Of a DNA stretch of 64,000 nucleotides, positions 1-9,883 are shown one piece after another. The notes under the pieces were generated by a model that made no database searches, was not told where the DNA came from, and saw only the letters and a list, made by a program, of their open reading frames with translations. How positions within the stretch are numbered: the stretch's first letter is position 1; every line of letters begins with the position of its first letter. The stretch is from Mycobacterium lehmannii (GTDB lineage: Bacteria > Actinomycetota > Actinomycetes > Mycobacteriales > Mycobacteriaceae), in NCBI RefSeq assembly GCF_002245535.1, contig NZ_NKCN01000016.1, forward strand, positions 57,679-121,678, written 5' to 3'. The translations under genes and the position numbers were made by a program.

Positions 1-45
1 GCGCGGTCCGACGACCGGAGTCGCCGCAACTGACGGTCCTGGTTC

Positions 46-1668
46 CTATGGTCGAGGGGTCGAGACGCGAGGGCGTTCCGGGGGTACGGCGGCCCACAGC
101 GCGCGGGTGTAGTCGTCGCGGGGTGAGGTGAACAAATCGGCGGCCGGCCGGTACTCCACCGCCGCGCCGTCGCGCATCACCAGCACGTCGTGGCTGACCT
201 GCTGGACGATCGCGAGGTCGTGTGCGATGAACAGGTAGGTCAGCCCTAGGTCGCGTTGCAGACCGGCCAGCAGATCGAGCACCTTCGCCTGAACCGAAAC
301 ATCCAGCGCCGCAGTCGCTTCGTCGAGGATCAGCAACTCGGGTTCACCGGCCAGCGCGCGGGCGATGCTCACCCGTTGGCGTTCACCGCCCGACAGCTCG
401 TGCGGGTAGCGCGACGTGAACGACGTCGGCAGGCCGACGAGGTCGAGCAGTTCATCCACCCTGGCGGCGCGGGCGCGCCGACCCTTCGCGAGCCGGTGCA
501 CGATCAGCGGTTCGGCGATCGTGGCGCTGACGCGGGCGCGCGGGTTCACCGACGAGAACGGGTCCTGGAACACCAGGCCGATTCGCCTGCGCAACGCCTT
601 CTCCGCCTTCCCGCGCACCCCGAACACGTCGGCGTCACCGAGTTTCGCGGTGCCGGCGTCGGGCCGCACCAGGCCGGTGAGCGCGGACGCCACGGTCGAC
701 TTGCCCGAGCCTGACTCGCCGACGAGGCCCAGGGTCGTGCCGCGACGGATCTGAAATGACAGGTCTTTGACGGCGTGCACGGTCGACTTGCCGACCGGTG
801 TACTGACCTCGAACCGCACGTCGAGACCCGCGACGTCCAGCAGCACCGGCGCATCCGGCACCGGGGGCGGACCCGGGCGCCCGACGAGTGGTCGCGCGGC
901 GAGCAGTTCTTGGGTGTACTCGTGGCGTGGCCGGTCGAAAACGTCGGTGACCGAGGCCTGCTCGACCGCTTCGCCGCCGCGCAACACCGTCACGTCCTCG
1001 GCGACCTGGCCGATCACGCCGAGGTCATGGCTGATCCACACCACCGCCGTGCCGAAGTCGCGTTGCAGTTCAGCGACGAGTTCCACGATCTGTGCCTGCG
1101 TGGTCACATCGAGCGCGGTGGTCGGTTCGTCGGCGATCAGCAGAACCGGATCGCACGCCATCGCTATCGCGATCATCACGCGCTGCTTCTGCCCACCGGA
1201 CAGCTGATGCGGATAGGCGCGCAGCCGCGACTGCGGATCCGGCAGGCCGACCGCCCCGAGCAGCTCGAGCGCCCGGCCGCGCGCCTGCTGCCGGGTCATC
1301 CGCCGGTGCGCCTCAAGTGATTCGGTGATCTGCCGCTCCAGCGTCAACAGCGGGTTCAGCGACGTACCCGGATCCTGGAACACGAACCCGATCTGGCCGC
1401 CGTGCACGCTGCGCAACACTCGGTTCGAGGCTCCGACGAGCTCGGTACGGCCGGATTCGGTTGTCAGCGTGCTCGTTCCGGAGACGCGCGCACCCGGCGC
1501 GTCGAGCAGGCCCGTCACGGCGAGGACGGTCATCGACTTGCCCGAACCCGACTCACCCACGATCCCGAGGGTCTGTCCGCGGTGCACGTCGAACGACACT
1601 CCCCGCACGATCTTCCGCCTGCCGATGCTGACCTGCAGGTCGCGTACGCTCAACACCGGATCGCTCAC
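46..1668 (-). CDS. dipeptide/oligopeptide ABC transporter, fused double ATP-binding protein
   Basis: This 540-residue protein carries two complete ABC ATPase domains, equivalent to DppD and DppF joined in one chain. The first domain has a Walker A GESGSGKS at residues 38-45, the signature LSGGQKQR and the Walker B LLIADEPT. The second has its own GESGSGKST, LSGGERQR and LLILDEAT. It would power import of peptides, nickel or a similar solute from the cytoplasmic face of the membrane. It is the last gene of a four-gene minus-strand operon and overlaps the upstream permease by 4 nt, which supports the chosen start. Two-domain fusions of this kind are common in actinobacteria. The substrate cannot be read from sequence. 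Confidence 0.95.
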   Translation of the reverse strand: MSDPVLSVRDLQVSIGRRKIVRGVSFDVHRGQTLGIVGESGSGKSMTVLAVTGLLDAPGARVSGTSTLTTESGRTELVGASNRVLRSVHGGQIGFVFQDPGTSLNPLLTLERQITESLEAHRRMTRQQARGRALELLGAVGLPDPQSRLRAYPHQLSGGQKQRVMIAIAMACDPVLLIADEPTTALDVTTQAQIVELVAELQRDFGTAVVWISHDLGVIGQVAEDVTVLRGGEAVEQASVTDVFDRPRHEYTQELLAARPLVGRPGPPPVPDAPVLLDVAGLDVRFEVSTPVGKSTVHAVKDLSFQIRRGTTLGLVGESGSGKSTVASALTGLVRPDAGTAKLGDADVFGVRGKAEKALRRRIGLVFQDPFSSVNPRARVSATIAEPLIVHRLAKGRRARAARVDELLDLVGLPTSFTSRYPHELSGGERQRVSIARALAGEPELLILDEATAALDVSVQAKVLDLLAGLQRDLGLTYLFIAHDLAIVQQVSHDVLVMRDGAAVEYRPAADLFTSPRDDYTRALWAAVPPERPRVSTPRP

Positions 1669-2555
1669 TGCTGCGTCCCTTTCCGGCGGGTTTCGGCGAG
1701 CGTGCGCTGCCGGGGATCGAGGACGTCGCGCAGACCGTCACCGAACAGGTTGAACGCGAGCACGGTGACGAAGATGGCGGCACCGGGGAACACCGCCATC
1801 CACCACGCCATCGTCACGAAGCCCTGCGAATCGAAGATCATCCGCCCCAGCGACGGCTGCGGCGGCTGAATACCCAACCCCAGGAACGACAATGCGGCCT
1901 CGGACAGGATCGCGAACGCCAACGACAGCGACGCCTGAACGACCAGCGGTCCGGCGATGTTCGGCAGGATGTGGCGGCCCAGGATGTAGAGATGCCCGGT
2001 GCCCATGCTGCGCGACACCGACACGAACGGTTCGACGCGCACGCTCATGGTGCTGGCGCGGGCCACCCTCGCGAAGATCGGCGTGTAGACGATGCCGATC
2101 GCCAGGATCGTCGTCGTCACCCCGGGCCCGAGGATCGCCACCACGGCGAGCGCGAGCAGCAGCACCGGGAACGCGAACATCACGTCCACCACGCGCATGA
2201 AAACGGTGTCGAGCCAGCCGCCGCGATAGCCGGACACCACGCCGATTGTCACACCGACCACCGCGGCGAACGCCACGCTGATCACCGCGACGCGCATCGA
2301 CGCCTGCGTGGCCACCAGCACCCGCGACAACACGTCGCGGCCCAGTTCGTCGGTGCCGAACCAGTGCGCCCCGCTGGGCGGTTGCAGCGCGTTCGGGACG
2401 TCGACGTCGTTGATACCGTACGGCGCAATCCAATTGGCGGTGACGGCGACGAACGCGATCAGCACGAGCAGGGCCGCGCTGACCACCGTGACGGGGTTGC
2501 CCATGAGCAGCCGCAGCGACGACACCCTGCCGCTCGACTCGGCGGGAATTGTCAT
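1665..2555 (-). CDS. ABC transporter permease, DppC/OppC type
   Basis: A 296-residue integral membrane protein with about six hydrophobic segments. It has the N-terminal HWFGTDELGRDVLSR motif typical of DppC/OppC/NikC permeases and an EAA-type cytoplasmic loop (SEAALSFLGLG). It would form half of the translocation pore with the DppB-type partner encoded just upstream. It overlaps both neighbours by 4 nt (stop/start overlaps), so translational coupling within the operon is likely. Confidence 0.95.
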   Translation of the reverse strand: MTIPAESSGRVSSLRLLMGNPVTVVSAALLVLIAFVAVTANWIAPYGINDVDVPNALQPPSGAHWFGTDELGRDVLSRVLVATQASMRVAVISVAFAAVVGVTIGVVSGYRGGWLDTVFMRVVDVMFAFPVLLLALAVVAILGPGVTTTILAIGIVYTPIFARVARASTMSVRVEPFVSVSRSMGTGHLYILGRHILPNIAGPLVVQASLSLAFAILSEAALSFLGLGIQPPQPSLGRMIFDSQGFVTMAWWMAVFPGAAIFVTVLAFNLFGDGLRDVLDPRQRTLAETRRKGTQQ

Positions 2556-3520
2556 GACAACCGGATTCTCGGGTCGACGACGGCGTAGAGCACGTCCACG
2601 ATCAGGTTGATCAACAGGAACAGCGCCGCGATCAACAGCACCGTGCCCTGGATGACCGCGTAGTCACGCCCGGCCACCGCGTTGTAGACGAGCCGGCCCA
2701 GCCCTGGCCAGGCGAACACCACCTCCACGACGATCACCCCGGACATGATCGTGGCCAGCTGGATACCGGTGATGGTCAGGATCGGGATCAGAGCGTTGCG
2801 CACGGTGTGGCGCAGTGTGACCACCCGCGGCGCAAGCCCTTTCGAGCGCGCGGTTCGCACGTAGCCCATCGCGGCGACCTCGAGCACCGCAGAGCGCACA
2901 TAGCGCGTCAGAATCGCGCCCGCCACCAGTCCGACGGTGAGCGCGGGCAGGATCAGGTGGCGCAACCAGCCCACGGGGTCGTCGAACAACGGCCGGTAGC
3001 CCGAGGTGGGCAGCCAGTGCAGCGTCGAGGCGAACAGCGCGATGAGCAGTATGCCCATCCAGAAGTCGGGGATCGACACCCCGAACTGGCTGCCCACCCG
3101 CACGAGCGCGTCGCTGAGCCGGCCCTCGTGCAGCGCCGACCAGATTCCGGCCGGGATGGCGATGAGCAGCGCGATGACGATTCCGACCGCCGCCAGTGAC
3201 ACTGTGGCTGGCAGTCTTTCGAGCAGGATCACCGTCACCGGGTCGCCGTTGCGAAAACTCACCCCGAGATTGCCGGTCAACGCGTTCCCGATGTAGGACA
3301 GGAACTGCTCGACGATCGGTTTGTCGAGGCCGCTCGCCGCTCGTAGCGCCTCGTAGGCCTGCGGTGTGTAGCGGGTTCCCAGCGCGATGCGCACCGGATC
3401 GCCGGGCACCAGATGCACCAGCGCGAAGCTGACGACCAGCACGCCGAGCAGCACCACCGCCGAATACGCCAATCGGCGCGCCAGAAACCGCGTGATCGGG
3501 TGAGTGAGCAAGGCCGTCAT
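2552..3520 (-). CDS. ABC transporter permease, DppB/OppB type
   Basis: A 322-residue membrane protein of the binding-protein-dependent transport inner-membrane family. The N terminus (ARRLAYSAVVLLGVLVVSFALVHLVPGDP) is the characteristic first transmembrane helix of DppB, followed by the motif YTPQAYEALRAASGLDKP. It pairs with the DppC-like protein. Its start codon shares one base with the stop of the substrate-binding lipoprotein gene. Confidence 0.95.
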   Translation of the reverse strand: MTALLTHPITRFLARRLAYSAVVLLGVLVVSFALVHLVPGDPVRIALGTRYTPQAYEALRAASGLDKPIVEQFLSYIGNALTGNLGVSFRNGDPVTVILLERLPATVSLAAVGIVIALLIAIPAGIWSALHEGRLSDALVRVGSQFGVSIPDFWMGILLIALFASTLHWLPTSGYRPLFDDPVGWLRHLILPALTVGLVAGAILTRYVRSAVLEVAAMGYVRTARSKGLAPRVVTLRHTVRNALIPILTITGIQLATIMSGVIVVEVVFAWPGLGRLVYNAVAGRDYAVIQGTVLLIAALFLLINLIVDVLYAVVDPRIRLS

Positions 3521-5055
3521 CAGGTTTCGCTCCCGTCCAGGCTCGCGGTGCGGAAGCGCACAGCACCGTCACGGCGGGCTTCGTAACCCGACAGGTTGGT
3601 CACCCACGCCTGGATCACCGACGGGTTGTACAGGTAGATGTAGCTCACCTCGTCGGCGATGATCGTCGCGGCGCGCTGATAGAGCTCGAAGCGCGCTTGG
3701 CGGTCCGTCTCGACGCGGCCCGCGTCGAGCAGGCGGTCGACCTCGGGATTGGAGTACTTCTGGGCGTTGCTCGTTCCGTTCGTATGGTGCTGGGCGTAGT
3801 AGAAGTCGTCCGGGTCGATGTTGCCGAGCCAGCCCATCATCAGCATGTCGAAGTTGCCGTTGTTCTGCTCGTCGAGCCAGGTGGCGAAGTCGACGGTGCG
3901 GATGTTGACCGTGATGCCAAGTGGGGCAAGGTTATCGGCGACGACCTGCGCCGCGGTCACGGTTTCGGGATACTCACTGGTGACCAGCATGTCGAGATCG
4001 ACGTCATCCACGCCGGCCTCGTCGAGCAGTCGTTGGGCGGTTTCCGTGTCGTAGCGGTAGCGGTCGTATGCGGTGTACCAGGGGTTGCCTTCGGGGATGG
4101 CGAGCTGGTTGGCGGTCGCGGTGCCATAGCTGGTGGCCTGCACGATCGCGGCGCGGTCTATGCCGTAGGCGACGGCTTGGCGTGCCCGCACGTCGTCCCA
4201 CGGTTTGTGCGCCTCGTTGAGCGCGAGATACCAGTAGTCGTTGCTCGCAGCCACCTGCAGATGCAGCGAGTCGTCGTCACGAAGCTGCGCCACCCGCTGC
4301 GTCGGGACGGAATCGGTCCAGTCGACCTCACCAGCCTGCAGCGCCGACAGCGCGGTCGACGGTTCGGAGATGAACCGGAACGTCACACCGCCCACGTTCG
4401 GGGCACCAGCCCAGTAGGCCTTGTTCGCCGACAAGACGATGGAGTCGCCGCTCTTCTGCGACTGGAACGCGAACGGTCCGGTGCCCACCGGGTGAGTGGC
4501 GATCTGACCGCTTTCGACGTTGCGGCGCTGCACGATCGCCATTCCCTTGAACCCACCGATGTTGGTCAACAGGTTGGGCGTCGGATGTTTGACCCGGATC
4601 ACCACGGTCATCGGGTCGACGGCCCGCACGTCGGTCACGGCGCTGAACTTGTCGACGTTGGCCAACTGCTCGTCGATGATGCGCCGATACGAGAACACGA
4701 CGTCGTCGGCGGTGAACGGGCTGCCGTCGTGAAACGTCACGCCCGGTCGCAGATGGAACGTCCACGACAACTCGTCGGGGCTGACCTCCCACGACTCGGC
4801 GAGGGCTGGCCGCATCTCGAGGTTCGCGTCCGGTTCGACGAGCGTGTCGAAGACGTTCTCGAGCACCTCGAAGGAGAAGTACGCGCTGGTCTTGTGCGGG
4901 TCGAGCTGGTCGGGTTCACCGGCGATGGCGGCGACGAGGCTGTTCGAGGATTCCCCGAGATCCACGCCTTGGCCGGTGGAGCACCCGGCCAGCACCGTCA
5001 CGGCGGCGACGGCGGTGACGACCACGGTGGCGAGTACTTCCACCAGTCGTTTCAT
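3520..5055 (-). CDS. extracellular solute-binding lipoprotein, SBP family 5
   Basis: A 511-residue precursor with a lipoprotein signal: a hydrophobic stretch ending in the lipobox VLAGC near residue 25, so the mature protein should be anchored outside the membrane. The body matches DppA/OppA-type (SBP_bac_5) proteins, including EPDQLDPHKTS, LAESWEVSPDELSWTFHLRPGVTFHDGSPF and a conserved GTGPF segment. It is first in the operon and delivers the ligand to the permease pair. It faces the 5196 gene across about 140 bp. Peptide, nickel and other ligands are all possible. Confidence 0.94.
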   Translation of the reverse strand: MKRLVEVLATVVVTAVAAVTVLAGCSTGQGVDLGESSNSLVAAIAGEPDQLDPHKTSAYFSFEVLENVFDTLVEPDANLEMRPALAESWEVSPDELSWTFHLRPGVTFHDGSPFTADDVVFSYRRIIDEQLANVDKFSAVTDVRAVDPMTVVIRVKHPTPNLLTNIGGFKGMAIVQRRNVESGQIATHPVGTGPFAFQSQKSGDSIVLSANKAYWAGAPNVGGVTFRFISEPSTALSALQAGEVDWTDSVPTQRVAQLRDDDSLHLQVAASNDYWYLALNEAHKPWDDVRARQAVAYGIDRAAIVQATSYGTATANQLAIPEGNPWYTAYDRYRYDTETAQRLLDEAGVDDVDLDMLVTSEYPETVTAAQVVADNLAPLGITVNIRTVDFATWLDEQNNGNFDMLMMGWLGNIDPDDFYYAQHHTNGTSNAQKYSNPEVDRLLDAGRVETDRQARFELYQRAATIIADEVSYIYLYNPSVIQAWVTNLSGYEARRDGAVRFRTASLDGSET

Positions 5056-5195
5056 GCCTTCACCCCGCCGGTTGTGTGCATCGTTTCTACCCCTCGCCAG
5101 GGAGCCGCGAAACCCGGAGCCGGGGAAAGCCGTGACGACGCTGCGTGCACACTGAGATACTCGACATCAACCGTAGACGGCTGGAGGGGCACGAC

Positions 5196-5741
5196 GTGAC
5201 CAAGACGATCGCACGGGCGTTGGGCGTCGCGGCGTGTGCGCTCGGGCTGATGTTCGGCGCCGCAGGGATCGCGGCCGGCCAGGGTGACGTGAAATCCCCC
5301 GACACCCCCGAAGGGGTCTACACGGTCAAGATCGCCGGACAGGCCGAGACCACCTGGGAGATCTTCCCGATCTGCGTGCCGACCGTCGGCGATCTGCGCG
5401 AGCCGCTGATCCTTCCCGTCGGGTGCCGACTGAAGGTCACGCCGGCAGGTCGCGGTGGCGCCGAGGCCGACATGGTCGGCGGCGAGTGGACGTTCAAGGC
5501 GAACACGTTCGACTCGATCCGTAACTGCCCCGACGGAAGCACCGCGCTGCAGAAGGAGATCTACTCCTTCAACGGGGCCACGCTCACCGGGCGCGCCAGG
5601 ATCATCCACGGTGCGGTGTGCGGCGAGCAGCCCGGGATGGTTGAACTGCCGTTGACCCTGACGTTCAAGGAACCGCTGTCGATTCCCGTCACGCCGTATC
5701 CGCTGATCTGCGAGCCCGGCGGTCTGCGCCGCTGCTTCTAG
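5196..5741 (+). CDS. secreted hypothetical protein
   Basis: A protein of about 181 residues starting at GTG 5196, chosen because GGAGGGG lies 6 nt upstream; a longer reading frame from 5145 lacks such a site. The N terminus is a Sec signal peptide (VTKTIARALGVAACALGLMF, then a likely cleavage after AAG). The mature part has six cysteines and resembles small secreted mycobacterial proteins of unknown function. The DUF4185 gene begins at the next base, so the two are probably co-transcribed. Confidence 0.8.
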   Translation: MTKTIARALGVAACALGLMFGAAGIAAGQGDVKSPDTPEGVYTVKIAGQAETTWEIFPICVPTVGDLREPLILPVGCRLKVTPAGRGGAEADMVGGEWTFKANTFDSIRNCPDGSTALQKEIYSFNGATLTGRARIIHGAVCGEQPGMVELPLTLTFKEPLSIPVTPYPLICEPGGLRRCF

Positions 5742-6878
5742 GTGCCTGACGATCCGTCGATCGGAGGAGCGGCCGGGCGCGGGCTGGACCCCGCCGGGCG
5801 GGCCAGTCTGCCACTCCTCAACGGCAAGGCCCTAGACCTCACCGGTCCCGGCCTGACCGATCGATGGGGTGTCACGTGCACCGACCTCGGCGCGTCGGCG
5901 GTCGCGCCGAACGGAAAACTGGTGTCGGTGTTCGGCGACACCTTCTCGGGTTCGCGGGTCGGCGAGGGGGATTGGCGATCCCCGGTCGTCCTGATCGGCA
6001 CCGGCGACGCCGACCACCCGATCGTCTACGAACGCGCCGGCGGCAGCGATCCCGACTACGCGCGCCAACTGTGGCACTACGAGCACGACGACGCCGGCAC
6101 CGGCTGGCGTCGCGGCGGTATCAGCACGGTGATCCCGTCGGACCTGCTGACCGTCGGCGGGTCGATGTATCTGCACGCGATCGTCAACCGCGGCTTCGGC
6201 AACGTCGTCTGGACCGAGATCTGGCACTCGCACGACAGCGGGGTGAGCTGGACACATCTGGGGGACAAGGCCAAGTTTCCCGCCGACCTGCACGACGGTC
6301 ATGCACAGTGCTGGGCTTGGGATTACGACCCCGGCGACGGCTGGGTGTACGTGGCCGCAACCGGCTTCCAGCGCGACAAGGGCATCGTGCTGATGCGCGT
6401 GCGTCCGGAGCATATCGGCGACAGGACCCGTTATCTGAGTTGGCATTTCGACGGGACGCGATGGTCGTGGGGGACGAGATCGGCGACGCCGATCACGCCC
6501 GTCGGCGAGCGATGGGGCGAGCTCGCGTTCCGCCGCATCGGGCCGGGAAAGTGGGTGCTCGGCGGGTTTCTCGCGTCGAAGTACGCGCTCGGCTACCGCG
6601 TGGTGGCCTCCCCTGTCGCCAACATGCACACCACGCCGGTCCAGACACCCATCCTCGGATCGGCGTGGCAGGACGAAGACCATGTCGGCAGCCGGGTCGC
6701 CCAGCTCTACGGTGGCTACCTGTTGCCGGGGTCGCGCTTCGACATCGACGGTGGTATCGGACTGATTGTCTCGCAGTGGAATACGACGACCGGCTGGCCG
6801 TATCGAGCGATGCAGTTCAAGACCGCGCTCAAAGACAGCACCAAGACGGTGCCGCCGCCCGACCCGATCAATTTGTAG
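5742..6878 (+). CDS. DUF4185 domain-containing protein
   Basis: 378 residues starting with GTG immediately after the stop of the previous gene. The sequence matches the mycobacterial DUF4185 family: an N-terminal DLTGPGLTDRWGVTCTDLG-like segment, a FGDTFSG motif, then blade-like repeats (SHDSGVSWTHLGDKAKFP, WAWDYDPGDGWVYVAATGFQRDKG) that suggest a beta-propeller, and a C-terminal GGYLLPGSRFDIDGGIGLIVSQW. Family members are often linked to carbohydrate or cell-wall interaction, but no activity can be assigned. No signal peptide is evident with this start. Confidence 0.85.
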   Translation: MPDDPSIGGAAGRGLDPAGRASLPLLNGKALDLTGPGLTDRWGVTCTDLGASAVAPNGKLVSVFGDTFSGSRVGEGDWRSPVVLIGTGDADHPIVYERAGGSDPDYARQLWHYEHDDAGTGWRRGGISTVIPSDLLTVGGSMYLHAIVNRGFGNVVWTEIWHSHDSGVSWTHLGDKAKFPADLHDGHAQCWAWDYDPGDGWVYVAATGFQRDKGIVLMRVRPEHIGDRTRYLSWHFDGTRWSWGTRSATPITPVGERWGELAFRRIGPGKWVLGGFLASKYALGYRVVASPVANMHTTPVQTPILGSAWQDEDHVGSRVAQLYGGYLLPGSRFDIDGGIGLIVSQWNTTTGWPYRAMQFKTALKDSTKTVPPPDPINL

Positions 6879-6943
6879 CGTCCGATCCGTCGGGGTCGTG
6901 ACGCCCCTATGGTGTTAGAGCGGGGCCGAAGGGAAGGCGAGCA

Positions 6944-8041
6944 GTGGCTGGGAGATCTGGGGATTCTGGCGCCAAACGTGTAGTGGTCTGGGGCACCGGT
7001 TTCGTGGGCAAGATGGTGATTCCCGAAATCGTCGAACACCCCCTGTTCGAGCTGGTCGGCGTCGGCGTGAACGACCCGGACAAGGTCGGCCGCGATGTCG
7101 GTGAGATCTGCGGGCTGGACACGGAGTTGGGACTGGCCGCGACCGACGACGTCGATGCGCTGATCGCGCTGAAACCCGACGCGCTGGTGCATTACGGACC
7201 GACGGCCAATCACGCCGACGACAACATCGCACTGATTACCCGATTCCTTCGGGCCGGCATCGACGTCTGTTCGACCGCGATGACGCCCTGGATCTGGCCC
7301 ACGATGCATCTGAACCCGCCGAACTGGATCGAACCCATCACCGAAGCCTGCGAACTCGGCGAATCGTCGTGCCTGACCACCGGCATCGACCCCGGGTTCG
7401 CCAACGATCTGTTCCCGATGACGCTGATGGGTCTGTGTTCGGAGGTGCGCAAGGTTCGTGCCTCCGAACTGCTCGACTACACCAACTACGAAGGCGACTA
7501 CGACCGCGAGATGGGCATCGGCAAGCCGCCCGAGTACCGTCCGCTTCTCGAAAATCCCGACATTCTGATTTTCGCCTGGGGCGCAACCGTTCCGATGATC
7601 GCGCATGCCGCGGGCATCATGCTCGACGAGATCACCACCACATGGGACAAGTGGGTCACGCCGACCGAACGCAAGACCGCCAAGGGCATCATCGCCCCGG
7701 GGAACGTCGCGGCCGTGCGGTTCACGATCAACGGCGTGTACCGGGGCGAGACCCGCATCCAGCTCGAACACGTCAACCGGATCGGTAACGACGCGGCGCC
7801 CGACTGGCCGTCGGGCAACGAGAACGACGTCTACCGCGTCGACATCGAGGGCACACCCAGCATCTTCCAGGAGACCGCGTTCCGTTTCACCGACGGTTCC
7901 GGGCGCGACGCCGCCGCGGCCGGCTGCCTGGCGACCGGCCTGCGCGCGCTCAACGCGGTGCCCGCGGTCAACGACCTCTCGCCGGGCTGGGTGACGGCGT
8001 TGGATTTGCCATTGATTCCGGGCGCAGGCACCATCCGCTGA
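6944..8041 (+). CDS. DapB-N-like NAD(P)H-dependent dehydrogenase
   Basis: 365 residues starting with GTG behind a GAAGG-type ribosome site. The N terminus has a Rossmann nucleotide-binding motif (VVWGTGFVGKMVIPEI) followed by a dihydrodipicolinate-reductase-like fold (LKPDALVHYGPTA, TTGIDPGFANDLFPM). Such mycobacterial paralogues are usually annotated as amine dehydrogenase or dihydrodipicolinate reductase N-terminal proteins. They are not the DapB of lysine synthesis, which is shorter. The reaction is unknown. The gene overlaps the Hsp70-like gene by one base. Confidence 0.85.
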   Translation: MAGRSGDSGAKRVVVWGTGFVGKMVIPEIVEHPLFELVGVGVNDPDKVGRDVGEICGLDTELGLAATDDVDALIALKPDALVHYGPTANHADDNIALITRFLRAGIDVCSTAMTPWIWPTMHLNPPNWIEPITEACELGESSCLTTGIDPGFANDLFPMTLMGLCSEVRKVRASELLDYTNYEGDYDREMGIGKPPEYRPLLENPDILIFAWGATVPMIAHAAGIMLDEITTTWDKWVTPTERKTAKGIIAPGNVAAVRFTINGVYRGETRIQLEHVNRIGNDAAPDWPSGNENDVYRVDIEGTPSIFQETAFRFTDGSGRDAAAAGCLATGLRALNAVPAVNDLSPGWVTALDLPLIPGAGTIR

Positions 8042-9813
8042 TGGCCGATGGGATAGGGCTGTCGGTTGGCGCGACCAACCTGGCGGCCGTCGTCGTGGGC
8101 AGATCAGCCCTGACCCGGTCGCCGGTGTTGACGCGGTTCCCGCACCGGCCGCCCGAGGTCGGCGTGCCCAGCGAAAACCCCAACCTCGACGAACGCGGCC
8201 TGATCCTGACCGATTTCGTCGACCGGGTCGGCGACCATGTCGGCATCGTTGCCGCCGACGGTTCCACTCACAAGGCCGACGTCGTGCTCGCCGACGCCCT
8301 GCGGGCGATGCTTCACGCGGTCGGAGGCGGCCGAAGTCCTGGCGGCAACATCGCAGTGACGCACCCGGCGCACTGGCGGCCCGCCTCCGTCGACGCGCTG
8401 CGCGGCGCGCTGGCCGCCGTTCCCGAGTTTGCGCGGCCGCGGACCGCGCCCGTGGTCTCAGACTCGGTGGCGGCGCTGACCTCGCTGCAGGACGAACCGG
8501 GGGTGCCCAGCCGCGGCGTCATCGCGCTCTGCGACTTCGGCGGGACCGGAACGAGCGTCAGCCTGTTCGATGCCGGTAACGGTTACGCGCAGATCGGCGA
8601 GACCGTCCGCCACCACGACCTGTCCGGTGACCTGGTCGACCAGGCGCTGCTCACCCACGTCCTCGAGGATCTGTCGGCGGCCGGGGCCGTCGATCTGTCC
8701 AGCACCTCGGCGATCGGCTCGCTGTCTCGATTACGAGCGCAGTGCCGCGGCGCCAAGGAGCGGCTGTCCACGGCGACGTTCACCTCGCTGGTGGCCGAAT
8801 TGCCCGGGCACCGCAGCGATGTGCGGCTGACCCGCACCGAACTCGACGAAGTGCTGAGCGGTCCCCTCGCGGGTTTCGCGAACACCCTGCAGGAGATCTT
8901 GGAGCGCAACGGAATTCGTGGACTTGCGGCCGTCGCGTCGGTCGGCGGCGGGGCGCGGATCCCGATCGTCACCACCACGCTCTCGGAGCGGTTCCGCGCG
9001 CCGGTCATCACCTCGGCCCATCCCGAATTGGCCGCGGCCGTAGGCGGTGGATTGGCGGCCGTGCGGGGAACCGTGGAAGAGGGGATGACCGCGATGTCCG
9101 CGGCGCCCGGGGCTGCGGCTGCCGCCGCCGCGGCGACGGCGATGGCCCCCGAGGTCGGCTCCCCGGGCGACGAGGGGGCACCACAGTCGGGTTCCTTCGG
9201 GGCGTTGGCCTGGTCGGACGCCGAGGAGTTGCCTGACGTCCCCGAGGGCGTGGCCACGGACCCCTACGACTACGGACCGCCCGCGGGAGCCGGCGAGGTG
9301 CGGCCGCAGATGCAGTTCGGAGACGACGAGTCCTGGGACGACCTGCCGCCGCGACCGGTGCCGTGGTATCGCAATCCGGCGGTCCCGCTGGCCGGCGGTG
9401 TCCTCGTGGTGCTGGCGGCGCTGGTGGCCGCGGTGCTGTGGGTGATGTCCGGCGACGAGTCCGCACCCGATCCCGCGTCGACCACCACACCGCCGATGAC
9501 GGTCACCCCGCGGCCCACGACACCGACCACCGCCGCGCCGCCGCCACCGCCGGCCACCCAGGCGCCGCAGACCGTCTACCGGCCGCCTCCGCCGGTGACG
9601 CGGACGGTCACCGAACCGCCCCCGTCGCCCGAACCGCCACCTCCACCTCCGCCGTCGCCGGAGCCCCCTCCGCCGACGACGGAGCCGCCGCCGACGACCG
9701 AGCCGCCGCCGACCACCCAGCCACCGCCGTGGAGCCCGACGGCGCCGTATCCGACCATTCCAGGTCTTCCGTGGGTGCCCGCTCCGCAACTACCCGGTCA
9801 GCCGGGACCGTAG
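8041..9813 (+). CDS. Hsp70-like ATPase-fold protein with membrane anchor and proline-rich tail
   Basis: 590 residues. The first roughly 340 have the sugar-kinase/Hsp70/actin fold (start GIGLSVGATNLAAVVVG, middle ALCDFGGTGTSVSLFD, later VASVGGGARIPIVTTTLSERF) but no DnaK substrate-binding domain. An Ala-rich linker and acidic region lead to one transmembrane helix (VPLAGGVLVVLAALVAAVLWVM, about residues 447-468). The tail of about 120 residues is rich in Pro, Thr and Glu. The topology predicts a cytosolic ATPase domain and an exported proline-rich arm, resembling mycobacterial proteins that may link cytoplasmic signals to the wall. Function unknown. Confidence 0.85.
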   Translation: MADGIGLSVGATNLAAVVVGRSALTRSPVLTRFPHRPPEVGVPSENPNLDERGLILTDFVDRVGDHVGIVAADGSTHKADVVLADALRAMLHAVGGGRSPGGNIAVTHPAHWRPASVDALRGALAAVPEFARPRTAPVVSDSVAALTSLQDEPGVPSRGVIALCDFGGTGTSVSLFDAGNGYAQIGETVRHHDLSGDLVDQALLTHVLEDLSAAGAVDLSSTSAIGSLSRLRAQCRGAKERLSTATFTSLVAELPGHRSDVRLTRTELDEVLSGPLAGFANTLQEILERNGIRGLAAVASVGGGARIPIVTTTLSERFRAPVITSAHPELAAAVGGGLAAVRGTVEEGMTAMSAAPGAAAAAAAATAMAPEVGSPGDEGAPQSGSFGALAWSDAEELPDVPEGVATDPYDYGPPAGAGEVRPQMQFGDDESWDDLPPRPVPWYRNPAVPLAGGVLVVLAALVAAVLWVMSGDESAPDPASTTTPPMTVTPRPTTPTTAAPPPPPATQAPQTVYRPPPPVTRTVTEPPPSPEPPPPPPPSPEPPPPTTEPPPTTEPPPTTQPPPWSPTAPYPTIPGLPWVPAPQLPGQPGP

Positions 9814-9883
9814 GGTAGTTCGGTCGGCTGGCAAGATTTCGGCGGCGCTGCTAATTATTGCCACCTATTGGTAGGGTGCCGGC

